Below are positions 32,716 through 44,600 of a stretch of 64,000 nucleotides of DNA, in pieces. Below the pieces are notes generated by a model that ran no database searches, was not told the DNA's origin, and saw nothing but the letters and a program-made list of their open reading frames with translations. Position 1 is the first letter of the stretch. Each line of letters begins with the position of its first letter. Source of the DNA: Arcuatula senhousia (lineage: Eukaryota; Mollusca; Bivalvia; Mytilida; Mytilidae); contig OZ020313.1 in the NCBI GenBank assembly GCA_963971305.1, positions 22,827,260-22,891,259 of the forward strand. Direction: 5' to 3'. The position numbers were made by a program, and so were the translations under genes.

Positions 32716-33362
32716 GATACTTAAAGGACATCCACCTATCATGCCTATAACTAGTTGAAACATTTTGAATAAAATTTATATATACATTGCTACAACCAAA
32801 AAAAAAAATACTTATTAAATAATGGCATAGTCAGAAGATGCTCTATGTATCATAATCATGTACAATATATTTGAGTGTTAATGAAAGATAGAATTTTTAG
32901 CTAGAAAAGAAATGTGAAAATTGCCAAAAGTCGTAAGAGACATTAATTTTCAAATTTTGGTTTATCATTACTTTAAGGTTAAATAAACATTAAAAGAAAT
33001 TTGATGTGAAATGCTTGCTAAACAAAAAATTAAGGAGTTTTTCATACTTTTATGTGAAATCAGATTTCTTGTTTGAGTACAAAATTTCCTTGTGTATTTA
33101 TCTTTTAGTATCTCTGTTTTTGATCTTCAGACTAGCTTGACTTAGTGGGAAGTAAGATTAACTTGTGAAGAGTTAATTATATCTATACATGTAGATGTAA
33201 CTAAAGCTTCTGGTTAGCCTGCCATTACTTTGAAATCTAAAGATAAGTTGAGAAACATTTACATGTGTTTTAACTCTTCTTTCAATGTTACACATCTTCT
33301 TGGGGTACTTCATTTTCATGGTTGAGCATCAGCACAAAAAAAAGTATCACATATGACCATTA
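32716..33362. other. AT-rich sequence
   Basis: No gene or repeat structure supported. It is upstream of the first coding exon of the tetraspanin gene and may be intron or promoter. Confidence 0.35.
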
Positions 33363-33516
33363 CAGACCTGTCAAGTGTCACGCAACTCGCGTGAGACTCA
33401 CGCATCTAGCCGGCAATTTGGCGGCAAATTTCTTTGATATTTTAATTTTTTTCCTTTGATCTTTCAATTTTTCATCAAATCTCACGCATGCAGCTCATAA
33501 AAACTTGACAGCCCTG
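33363..33516. mobile_element. 154-bp MITE
   Basis: The inverted ends CAGACCTGTCAAGT and ACTTGACAGCCCTG are flanked by CCATTA on both sides (33357-33362 and 33517-33522). CTCACGCAT occurs in both subterminal regions. The CAGGG-type ends resemble hAT-like elements, although the 6-bp duplication visible is shorter than the usual 8. Confidence 0.6.
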
Positions 33517-33887
33517 CCATTATGAAGTGATGTTTTTGTGTTGATTCTTGTGCAAATCAATAAATTAAAATTCCAACTAAATATTTGTTGAAGGGACACT
33601 GAAAAAAAATAGTCTACATTAATTAAATGAACCACAGGACATGTACATATAATATGCACAGTGTATACAAGAACAATTATATTTGTACAGAGTACTTGAT
33701 TTCAATCATGGATATTGTAGGCTATAATCATTCAACAGAACCTTGATTTTGTACATAATTAGTTACAATTATGTCATTTACATCCTTCTGACTCATCACT
33801 GAACATTATTAGATATAGACACAAAAAAAAAACAATTATATTCAAGGGTCCTGATCTTGTCAGTAAAAATATAGAACATGTACTTTT

Positions 33888-35314
33888 TAGCTCACATGAC
33901 CCGAAGGGGTCATGTGAGCTATTGCCATCACTCCATCACTTGGCGTCAGTCGTCTGTCCGTCGTCTGTTGTCCGTTGTCCGTTAGCTTTTTTCAAACATC
34001 TTCTTCTCTGAAACTGCTTGGCTAAATGCAGCCAAACTTGATATGGTTGTTCCTTAGGGTATTGTGCAAAAATTTTATGTTGGGATTTTTGATACATAAA
34101 AAAACATGGCTGCTGTTACTAAAAATAGAACAGGGGGGTCAAATACAGTTTTTTGCAAATAACTCAAAAACGGTCACAGATATCAAAATTCTGGCATGGG
34201 TAAAAGCGATCGGCACCTCAAGATCTACCTACCCAGAAATTTTCAAGAAGATCCAACAACCGATGTAGGAGTTATTGCCCTTTTTCTGGATTTTTTCAAA
34301 ATTTTGCACTAATTTAGCCCTATATCTTATAAACTATACAAGATATTTTAAAAATTCAAATTGCACATGATTAAGCACATCAAGATCTACATTTCATGTA
34401 ACTAGGTCAAAGCTGTAGAACCATTTCTTTTAGGAGTTATGGCCCTTAAAGCGTCAAAATTTACCATTGTTCATTACTTTTCCCCTGAATTTCAAAGATA
34501 AAAAAATATGGCGGCCATGGCTAAAAATAGAACATAGGGGTAATTTGCAGTTTTTTGCTAATAACTCAAAAATGGTTACAGATATTAAAATTTCGGATGG
34601 AAACAAAAGTGATCAGCATCTCAAGATCTACCTGCTATGAAAGTTTCAAGAAGATCCAACAATTGATGTAGGAGTTATTGCCCTTTTACTTGATTTTTTC
34701 ACAATTTTTCACTTATTTAGCCATATATCTTGAAAACTAAACAAGATTTTTCAAAAATATAAATTGCATATGACTAATCACATCAAGATCTACAGTTTTT
34801 AGGTCCAAGTTGTAGGACCATTTGTTTTAGGAGTTATTGTCCTTAAAACAACAAAATTTACCATTTTTCATTACTTTTCCCCTGAATTTCAAAGATTAAC
34901 TTGTCTGACACCCTAAGATCAACTGAACCTTAGCTTGGCACACTTGTTTAATAGCTTATATGCTACAACTCTATCGTTCCATGGCTAAAAATAGAACATA
35001 AGGGTAAATTTCATTTTTCTGCTAATAACTCAAAACTGGTTTCAGATATCAAAATTGTGCAAGAATCAAAAGTGATCAGCATATTTAGATCTACCTGTCC
35101 TGAAATTTCAGAAAAGATCTGACTGCTGATGTGGGAGTTATTGCCCTTTTTCGTAATTTTTGACAAATTTTGCACTTATAAAGCCCAATATCTTGAAAAC
35201 TAACCAAGATATTTCAGAAATGGTTAAGCACAATAATATCTACAAAATATATGTATCGGTGCACATTTTTTTTGTAGTTCAGGTGAGCGATTCAGGCTCC
35301 TAGGAGCCTCTTGT
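33888..35314 (+). mobile_element. Helentron-like non-autonomous element, family A (copy A5)
   Basis: The head is AGCTCACATGACCC-GAAG-GGGTCATGTGAGCT, paired along its whole length, then a GTCCGTCGTCTG tract. Three diverged ~410-bp units follow, each with ATAACTCAAAA and GTAGGAGTTATTGCCCTT phrases. The tail CAGGTGAGCGATTCAGGCTC with its hairpin ends CTCTTGT. The internal sequence is a different subfamily from A3 but the same as A7. Confidence 0.8.
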
Positions 35315-35574
35315 TAGATTTTAGTAATATACATGTACATGTATGTTTGCACAAATTGTAATTTGATTTATTTAATATACCCCACATACAACAGTAGAGG
35401 ATAATTCTGTTTGGGTTTTACTTTTTCATGTTGTGAGAAGGGCCTTCATGTCTTTTGGACTATTCTTGTTTTGAAATGTTTCACTTTGAGAATTCCATTT
35501 AAAGCTTTATGATGTGCATATGAAATTAGTTTTGTTGTTACCATGTTCATGTTTTTTATTGTTTTTTTTTTCAG

Positions 35575-35655
35575 TTGAACTGTCACTAGATAAAGATGAA
35601 TTGCTGTGCAGCTTTCTCAAGATGTTTTCTTATTTTGTTCAACTTTATTTTTTGG
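35575..35655 (+). CDS. Tetraspanin exon with start codon
   Basis: Acceptor tttttttttcag|TTG, 21 bases of 5' UTR, ATG at 35596, then 20 codons (MNCCAAFSRCFLILFNFIFW) to the donor TGG|gtaaat. It encodes the cytoplasmic N-terminus and the first half of TM1. Confidence 0.85.
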
Positions 35656-38600
35656 GTAAATATGAATTGTCTATAGCTTAAGTCTAACTTTCTTACCCAG
35701 CTTTGAAGAACTTTGGGTATAGTATAGTAGCTATATATATAGAGAGATTCTACATTTATATTGGAAGTGCAAAACTAAGGTCTGTTAAATTCCTAACCTT
35801 GTTTATAGACAATTATTGACATTGGTGATCCATGGTTGTAATATCATGAATATTTCTTAACAGTTTTCTCAGCAATTACATTTTTATACGACCGCAAAAA
35901 ATTTGCGGACGTATAATGGTATGATGCTGCCGTCGTCGTCTGCGTTGTCATTGTCTGCGTTGTCTGTTAACTTAAGTGTTCCCACAATAACTTAAGTTCT
36001 AGTTATCCAAGTGCTATGAAATTTTACAATGATGTTCCTTACAATAAAAGGATGGATGGGATTGATTTTGGGGGACCCCCCTTTTTAGCTCACCTGGACC
36101 GAAGGTCCATGTGAGCTTATACCATCACTTGGCGTCCGTCGTCGTCTGTCGTCTGTCGTCTGTCGTCGTCGTCGTCTGTTAACAATTTTTCAAAAATCTT
36201 CTCCTCTGAAACTACCAAACAGAATTTAATGAAACTTGGTATGAATGATCCTTAGGGTGTCCTGCACCAAACTTGTGTTTTGATTTTTGATCCGTTAAAA
36301 AACATGGCCGCCGTTACTAAAAATAGACTAGGGGGGTCAGACTACTGTTTTTGGCTTATAAATCAAAAAGTATAAGAGATAGAGGAAATCTGAGGCCACG
36401 CTACTGATTCAGCATCAAAAGCTCTACAAAAGTCTCCATTTGGTCAAAGTTGTCAGATGACCCCTTATAGGGGTTACGGCCCCTTAAAGGTGAAAAATAC
36501 CATTTTTTCATGTTTTTGGCCTACAGAATGAAAACTATTGCAGATAGAGATTAGCTGTTGCTTGCTTAAATGTTCAGCTCATTTAACTCTATAAAAGTCT
36601 CCATAGGGTCGAAGTTGTCAGATGACCCCTTATAGGGGTTACGGCCCTTTAAAGGTGAAAAATAGCCATTTTTCATGTTTTTGGCCTACAGAATGAAAAC
36701 TATTGCAGATAGAGATTAGCTGTTGCTTGCTTAAATGTTCAGCTCATTTAGCTCTATGAATGTCTCCATAGGGTCGAAGTTGTCAGATGACCCCTTATAG
36801 GGGTTACGGCCCCTGAAAAATAGCGTTTTTTCATGTTTTTGGCCTACAGAATGAAAACTATTGCACATAGAGATTAGCTGTTGCTTGCTTAAATGTTCAG
36901 CTCATTTAGCTCTACAAAATTCTCCATAGGGTCGAAGTTGTCAGATGATCCCTTATAGGGGTTACGGCCCCTGAAAAATAGGGATTTTTCATGTTTTTGT
37001 CCTACAGAATGAAAACTATTGCACATAGAGATTAGCTGTTGCTTGCTTAAATGTTCAGCTCATTTAGCTCTACAAAATTCTCCATAGGGTTGAAGTTGTC
37101 AGATGACCTCTTATAGGGGTTACGGCCCCTGAAAAATAGCGATTTTTCATGTTTTTGGCCTACAGAATGAAAACTATTGCAGATAGAGATTAGCTGTTGC
37201 TTGCTTAAATGTTCAGCTCATTTAGCTCTACAAAATTCTCCATAGGGTCGAAGTTGTCAGATGACCCCCTTATAGAGGTTATGGCCCCTGAAAAAAGCGA
37301 TTTTTAGCTCACCTGGACCGAAGGTCCATGTGAGCTTATACCATCACTTGGCGTCCGTCGTCGTCTGTCGTGTGTCGTCTGTCATCGTCGTCGTCTGTTA
37401 ACAATTTTTCAAAAATCTTCTCCTCTGAAACTACCAAACAGAATTTAATGAAACTTGGTATGAATGATCCTTAGGGTGTCCTGCACCAAACTTGTGTTTT
37501 GATTTTTGATCCGTTAAAAAACATGGCCGCCGTTACTAAAAATAGACTAGGGGGGTCAGACTACTGTTTTTGGCTTATAAATCAAAAAGTATAAGAGATA
37601 GAGGAAATCTGAGGCCACGCTACTGATTCAGCATCAAAAGCTCTACAAAAGTCTCCATTTGGTCAAAGTTGTCAGATGACCTCTTATAGGGGTTACGGCC
37701 CCTTAAAGGTGAAAAATACCATTTTTTCATGTTTTTGGCCTACAGAATGAAAACTATTGCAGATAGAGATTAGCTGTTGCTTGCTTAAATGTTCAGCTCA
37801 TTTAACTCTATAAAAGTCTCCATAGGGTCGAAGTTGTCAGATGACCCCTTATAGGGGTTACGGCCCTTTAAAGGTGAAAAATAGCCATTTTTCATGTTTT
37901 TGGCCTACAGAATGAAAACTATTGCAGATAGAGATTAGCTGTTGCTTGCTTAAATGTTCAGCTCATTTAGCTCTATGAATGTCTCCATAGGGTCGAAGTT
38001 GTCAGATGACCCCTTATAGGGGTTACGGCCCCTGAAAAATAGCGTTTTTTCATGTTTTTGGCCTACAGAATGAAAACTATTGCACATAGAGATTAGCTGT
38101 TGCTTGCTTAAATGTTCAGCTCATTTAGCTCTATGAATGTCTCCATAGGGTCGAAGTTGTCAGATGATCCCTTATAGGGGTTACGGCCCCTGAAAAATAG
38201 GGATTTTTCATGTTTTTGTCCTACAGAATGAAAACTATTGCACATAGAGATTAGCTGTTGCTTGCTTAAATGTTCAGCTCGTTTAGCTCTACAAAATTCT
38301 CCATAGGGTTGAAGTTGTCAGATAACCCCTTATAGGGGTTACGGCCCCTGAAAAATAGCGATTTTTCATGTTTTTGGCCTACAGAATGAAAACTATTGCA
38401 GATAGAGATTAGCTGTTGCTTGCTTAAATGTTCAGCTCATTTAGCTCTACAAAATTCTCCATAGGGTCGAAGTTGTCAGATGACCCCCTTATAGAGGTTA
38501 TGGCCCCTGAAAAAAGCGATTTTTCATGTTTTTGGCCTACAGAATGAAAACTATTGCAGATAGAGATTAGCTGTTGCTTGCTTAAATGTTCAGCTCATTT

Positions 38601-41600
38601 AGCTCTACAAAATTCTCCATAGGGTCGAAGTTGTCAGATGACCCCTTATAGGGGTTATGGCCCCTGAAAAAAGCGATTTTTCATGTTTTTGGCCTACAGA
38701 ATGAAAACTATTGCAGATAGAGATTAGCTGTTGCTTGCTTAAATGTTCAGCTCATTTAGCTCTACAAAATTCTCCATAGGGTCAAAGTTGTCAGATGACC
38801 CTTATAGGGGTTATGGCCCCTGAAAAAAGCGATTTTTCATGTTTTTGGCCTACAGAATGAAAACTATTGCAGATAGAGATTAGCTGTTGCTTGCTTAAAT
38901 GTTCAGCTCATTTAGCTCTACAAAAGTTTCCATGGGGTTGAAGTTGTCAGATGACTCCTTATAGGGGTTATGGCCCCTTATAGGTGAAAAATTGTGTTTT
39001 TGGCCTATAGAATGAAAACTTTTGCAGGTAGAGAAAAGCTGTTGCTTACTAAAATGTTCAGCTCATTTAGCTCTACAAAAGTATAGGGTCAACATCAAGA
39101 CCAGGTGAGCGATTCAGGCTCCTGGGAGCCTCTTGTTTCGTTTGTAAATTAGGGTAAAAAAAGGGTCAAAAATGCTACTTTTTGTTTGTTCCCACAATAA
39201 CTTTTGTTCTAGTTATCTGATTGCTATGAAATTTGACAGTGATGTTCCTTACCGTAAAATGATGAATGGGTTTGATTTTAGGGGTCCCCCCTTTTTTCGT
39301 TTTGAAATTAGGGGCCCAAAAGGGGCAAAAAATTCATATATTTTATTTTGTTTCCAACATAACTTTGGTCCTAGTTGGCCTATTGCTGTGAAATTTGTCA
39401 AGAATGTTTCTTACAATAAAAGAATGAACCTGATGAATTTTCATGCCCCTTTTTTCCCCCGCTATGTAGTTAGGGGCCAAAATCGAAATTTTTTTTTTGC
39501 ATGTTTGTTCTCGTCAAATAGGGGATACAAAATTAAGAATGAAATTTTGCGACCCCCCCTTTTCCCCTTATCACGTAATTAGGGTCAAAAAGGGGTCAAA
39601 ATCTAAACTTTTTATTTGCAGTACAATTTTGAAATTTTTTTTGCATGTTTGTTCTTGTCAAATAGATGATGCATAATTGAGAATTAATTTTTGCGACTGC
39701 TTTTTTCCCCTGTTATGTAATAAGGGGCCAAAGGGGACAAAAATCGAAACTTTTTTACTTGTGATACAATTTTGAAAATTTTTATTGCATGTTTGTTCTT
39801 GTTGAATAGCGGATACAAAATTGAGAATTAATTTTTGAGACCCCCTTTTTCCCCCTATTACGTAATTAGGGCCAATAGGGGCCAAAATCGAAACTTTTTT
39901 ATTGCGTAAAAAAAAACATCAATGATAATAGATTAACCAAGAATAGGGTCTATTTCTTAATATAGAATTGAGCGGGGATATTGAAATGTTATAAATATGA
40001 TATTGCAAGTATAATTTTTTTTTTCCATTTGCTTTTAAAATAGTTAAAATCTAATGAATTCCTTGTAAAATGTGGGTGGAAAGTCCACCAAAGAAGGCAT
40101 GTGTCAAAAACCTTTGTCAGTCCACCATGGGCTGCATGTGTCCAGAGCAATTGACTATCCATATTGGGCCTAAAAGGTACAGGGTTCAACGTGTTGCGGT
40201 CGTATCATGCTGCGCTCAGCGAAGCTTTTTATTGGTACTTATCAAAGTGACCCTCTTACCCTCTTAGTCGTACATGGGGGAAGGGGGTAGGGGGTATACT
40301 GAGTGAGCAGTGGCTTACTGATTCGTTGTTTACATTTCAATAATTTGTAAATAATTAATAATAATAAAAAACGAATAGGAATATAGATTTCTTGTACTTA
40401 ATAAATTGCATGTTGTATATCCCAACAGGAATGTTAATTGATGAAATAATAAGGAAGTTTGGCAAGAGTACAAAAAATACTGACCAAAATAAAAAAATAT
40501 ATATATGTCATAATGCTTATTCAATAATATAACATGAAAAAATTTTCAGGCAACATATTTACATTATTATTTCACATATGCATGTTTTCATGGTGTCATG
40601 ATGCACCAGGGTAGATTTTTGTGTGTGTTTTGCACATGTTGAATAATCAATTAATTGACAAAATGCTATGTGCAAGCAAAATTATTCTTATTTTACTTTC
40701 ATCATAGATTGACCATGACAATCTTATTTTTCTATTGTTCATCCTTTCCTGACCTCATTAATTGAAATACAAGATATTCCTTTTAGACAATCAAATTTAA
40801 TTTAGTCATTTTCAAAAACTTTGACAAAAATTCCTGGTTTACAACTTGTTAGACGGGCTAATTTCAAATGTTGTGGTATTCATTTCCAAAGCAATTTCAA
40901 TTTCTATAAGGGCTATTGGATTGGTACATGTATGCATCAATGATGACATCATACATATATTTGATTAATGATAAAAATGACTTTATTATATTATCAGCTC
41001 TGTGGAGCCACCATCTTAGGTCTTGGAATCTGGTTCCTGGTGGATGAAAACATCAGCAGCAGGATAGAGATCGTCAACGTGGACAGCGGGGATCAGTACT
41101 TTAAGTATGCTGCGTACCTCTTCATTGCCTTCGGAGCGTTTGTCTTCATTGTTGGATTTGCTGGAATGTGTGGAGCCATCAGGTCTAGTAAATGTCTCCT
41201 AGGATTTGTAAGTATATTAATTAAATACAGGTACATTTATATGTGTGTTTGTATACTAGTATTGTGTATTTTTACACTCTCACCACTTATAATTGGGGTC
41301 AATCAGTCTCTGTTTACACTTTTAGAAAACTGAATAATGAATTTTGCATATTTCTTGATAAAAGGGGTGCTATCATTTTTGCAATTTCATATTCAAGCTG
41401 TTACTTTAGATATATAAACCAATATTTAGCATGTTTTAATTTTTGCATCATAAAGTTTGCCACGAATAGAGTGAAAATTAAATCACTGAAAAAAAAACCA
41501 CTTTTACATGAACAGTAGATATCTTCTGATGGGAAGAATTTTCAATCTTAGTTTAAACATACTTTATTCATGTAAAATATTATGAATAAAATTTTAAATC

Positions 41601-44600
41601 TTGTACATTGTTATATACTTGCCTCCCCTTAATAATTCAGAACTTTCTAAAACTTTTATGTTCTCTGTTACATCATGGCATTAACATTTTAAATGTGAAG
41701 TTCTAAAATATTTTTAGAACATTAATTACCCTTTACTACTGTAATTATTGTATGAAGCAGAGGTACCAATGTGGCATCAAATGTCAAAGTCTGAAAGGGC
41801 AAAGACAAAACCAGGAAACACTAACAAGGACAAGATGAAAAAACAGACAACATACAAAACACAGAAACACAAAAACCACTGAATATCAATCAACAATGCC
41901 AACTCCAGTCTAAATGAGAGTGAACTCACTATGTGCTGCAGAAGAGTAAGTGGTTCCTGTCTGCGATAGCACACCAGTCATTCTGCCAATTTCCAATTCT
42001 GTGTTTCAAATCCTGTAAAGGAAGACAAAACAAAAACAAAACCTTACATTATACATATTACATGTATCATTGAATGTGTACAGTGTAAACATATTCAATA
42101 TTGACAGTGACCGATTAATGTTTTTATCCTTTGTATTATTTTCATTTGATTAAAAATATTCGTCCATTAAATATTGCAGATTTTGTTGTTCACATTTATA
42201 TATGGTGTATGCAATATTTATAAACATGATTAACTTTTCCATTTATTTTCATGTTGTCTTTATTTGTTCTTTATAAATATTTAACAGCTGTCCTTTTATA
42301 CACTACTGAAGTTATATTTCATTCTGTCAATATCTCTTGACTTCTTTTTCATGTTTTAGACAGATTCATTACATAGATGTACTTTTCCATCATGCAAGCA
42401 CATGATGCATATTGATATTATATTTTCTAAGGGGTATTACCTGTATAATTAATGGTCCACCAATGAATGTTGCAGGATTTATTTATACATTGAATGCAAT
42501 ATTTTGTAGTTTTATTGGTGTGTAAATTGTAAAAGCGCGGACCTAAGCGGTAGCGCTTCATGTTCAAAATACGTGCAAAGGTCCACGGTTTAACACACCA
42601 ATAAAACTACAAAATATTGCATTCAATGTATATAATTATATTCAAATAAAATATATGAGGTGTTTGCACAGAAATTTGCATGAAATGAATGTTTTATCTT
42701 TTAAAAATTATTCATCAAAAGTAGTCGTCAAGGTGGCACATGCTAGTGAGTTTCATTGAAAAATGAAACTGCATTGCTGAAGTACTATTAACCAATCCAA
42801 ATTGTCATTATGAATTAAAATGTAATTATTCATGTTTCATCTTTCCCACCTCAGGTTTACATTTGAGTTTTAGCCCTTTTCTCTGAATCTTTAAGCCTGC
42901 ATGTCTCCATGAAAATTTGTGCACTCATCAATAATACAATGTAAATCTGTAACAAAAACAATACTTTGCCTCAAATATGATGTAATTCCATGTGTGCTGA
43001 GTGAACAATCAATGTTTTACAAGACATATTTGTTGGTTAAAATAAAAATTGAGGGCAGTGAGTGTTTCATTTGACAGTTTACATCAAAATACCCTCTCTC
43101 AAAAAAATTTCATACTAGTAATTTATGGAAAAAAAATGATGCTTATTTTGTTTGACAGCACATCATATTTTCATATCCTTTGTCATTTATTATGCATATT
43201 TTATGTTTATAATTCATTAATTTCAATAACTTGTCAAAATTGTACATTTGTACATGTATGTGTGTAAATTTTTTCCCAGAACATACATGTACATGTACAT
43301 ATAGACAAGTCATCATTCTGCCCACATATTAGAAACTTCTTTTGTTTTTCAGTACATATTTTTCGTACTCCTGGTCATTTTTGCTGAGATTGCTGCCTCT
43401 GTTCTCCTGATCTTGTTCCATATTGAGGTATGTTGTAATTGACAGAACCATATCAAATATTACATTTAAAGCCAGTGACTTTTGTTTCCTGACATTTGGC
43501 CATTGAACAACAGGTACTATAGAATAAGCTTTCCAGTCATCATTTTGCCAGTTTAAAATTGTTTTTGGGGGCGATTGGCACAATAAATTACTGTTAACCA
43601 TGTCAAACATTTTTTAAATATATTTAGATGAATTTTGTTCTCAGTCTTTTGGGGAAATAGGGGTCTATGAATTCAGCTTTTGGTCCATCAGTCTACCTGT
43701 TCTAAATTGTGTTTTTTTTGTGGCCTAGCTTTTAAACACATAAAATCGCTAGATAAGACAAGTTCATGGATTGATTTTAGTCAGCATGTCAAATTTTAAA
43801 GTCAGGTACATACATGATATATACTAAGTGAATATTACTTGTCTGTACAAAATAGAAAAATGATTGCCCGTTAATTCATATGAGTAGTTATATAGATTTT
43901 AAAATGCAAATTAATCATATGTTAATTCTTTTTTCTGCATCAATATAATCAAATTGATGAAAAAAATCAATATTAGTTAAAAATAAACAAAATCATAGTA
44001 CAAATAAAGAAAATCAAATTTGAGAATTGTAATATTTGTTAATTAAAGAATATATGGATATTAGACTCAAGGCCCAGGAAATATTTATAAGCATCCCTAT
44101 TGAGAAGCTACATTTTGTTCTATATTAAAACCATTTAAAACACATATAATGAATTGATTTATCTGACTCCTGCAGTGAAGATTTTCAATATTTAATCTGA
44201 TTACCATGTTGACAGATATGGATGAAATGACACTGTTTCTGGTGAATAGATTTTTAGTAATGACAATTTTGTTGTCTTAATGTTTCTCTGCATAAAGTGA
44301 TTAGATAATAAATACTATTAGAGTTCAGGGATTGAGTCCTTTGAGAATGCATCTAAAAAGGTAGCTAAAGGGCTGTCATAGTTTATCTACAACATCACTT
44401 CTCAACTGATTATGAATCTATCTAGAATTTAATTTATCTTTCAATTCTTTCAATACCTGGTACCTATTAACTAAACACAGAGAAAAAATAAGTTTTTGTA
44501 AGCCTTACTTTAAGTTTATATATATCTAGAACACTATCTTAAAACATTGAAATAAAGTTTTATAATTCTTTATCCATCAGGTGGAAGACAACATTGTGAC

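Noticed and set aside
39172..39582. 136-codon + strand frame
   Set aside because: It lies wholly inside family-B repeat units, has no domain, and reflects repeated GGGGCC/AAATT phrases.
41243..41518. 91-codon + strand open frame after the second tetraspanin exon
   Set aside because: It is intron read-through beginning past the splice donor, with no domain and low-complexity composition.
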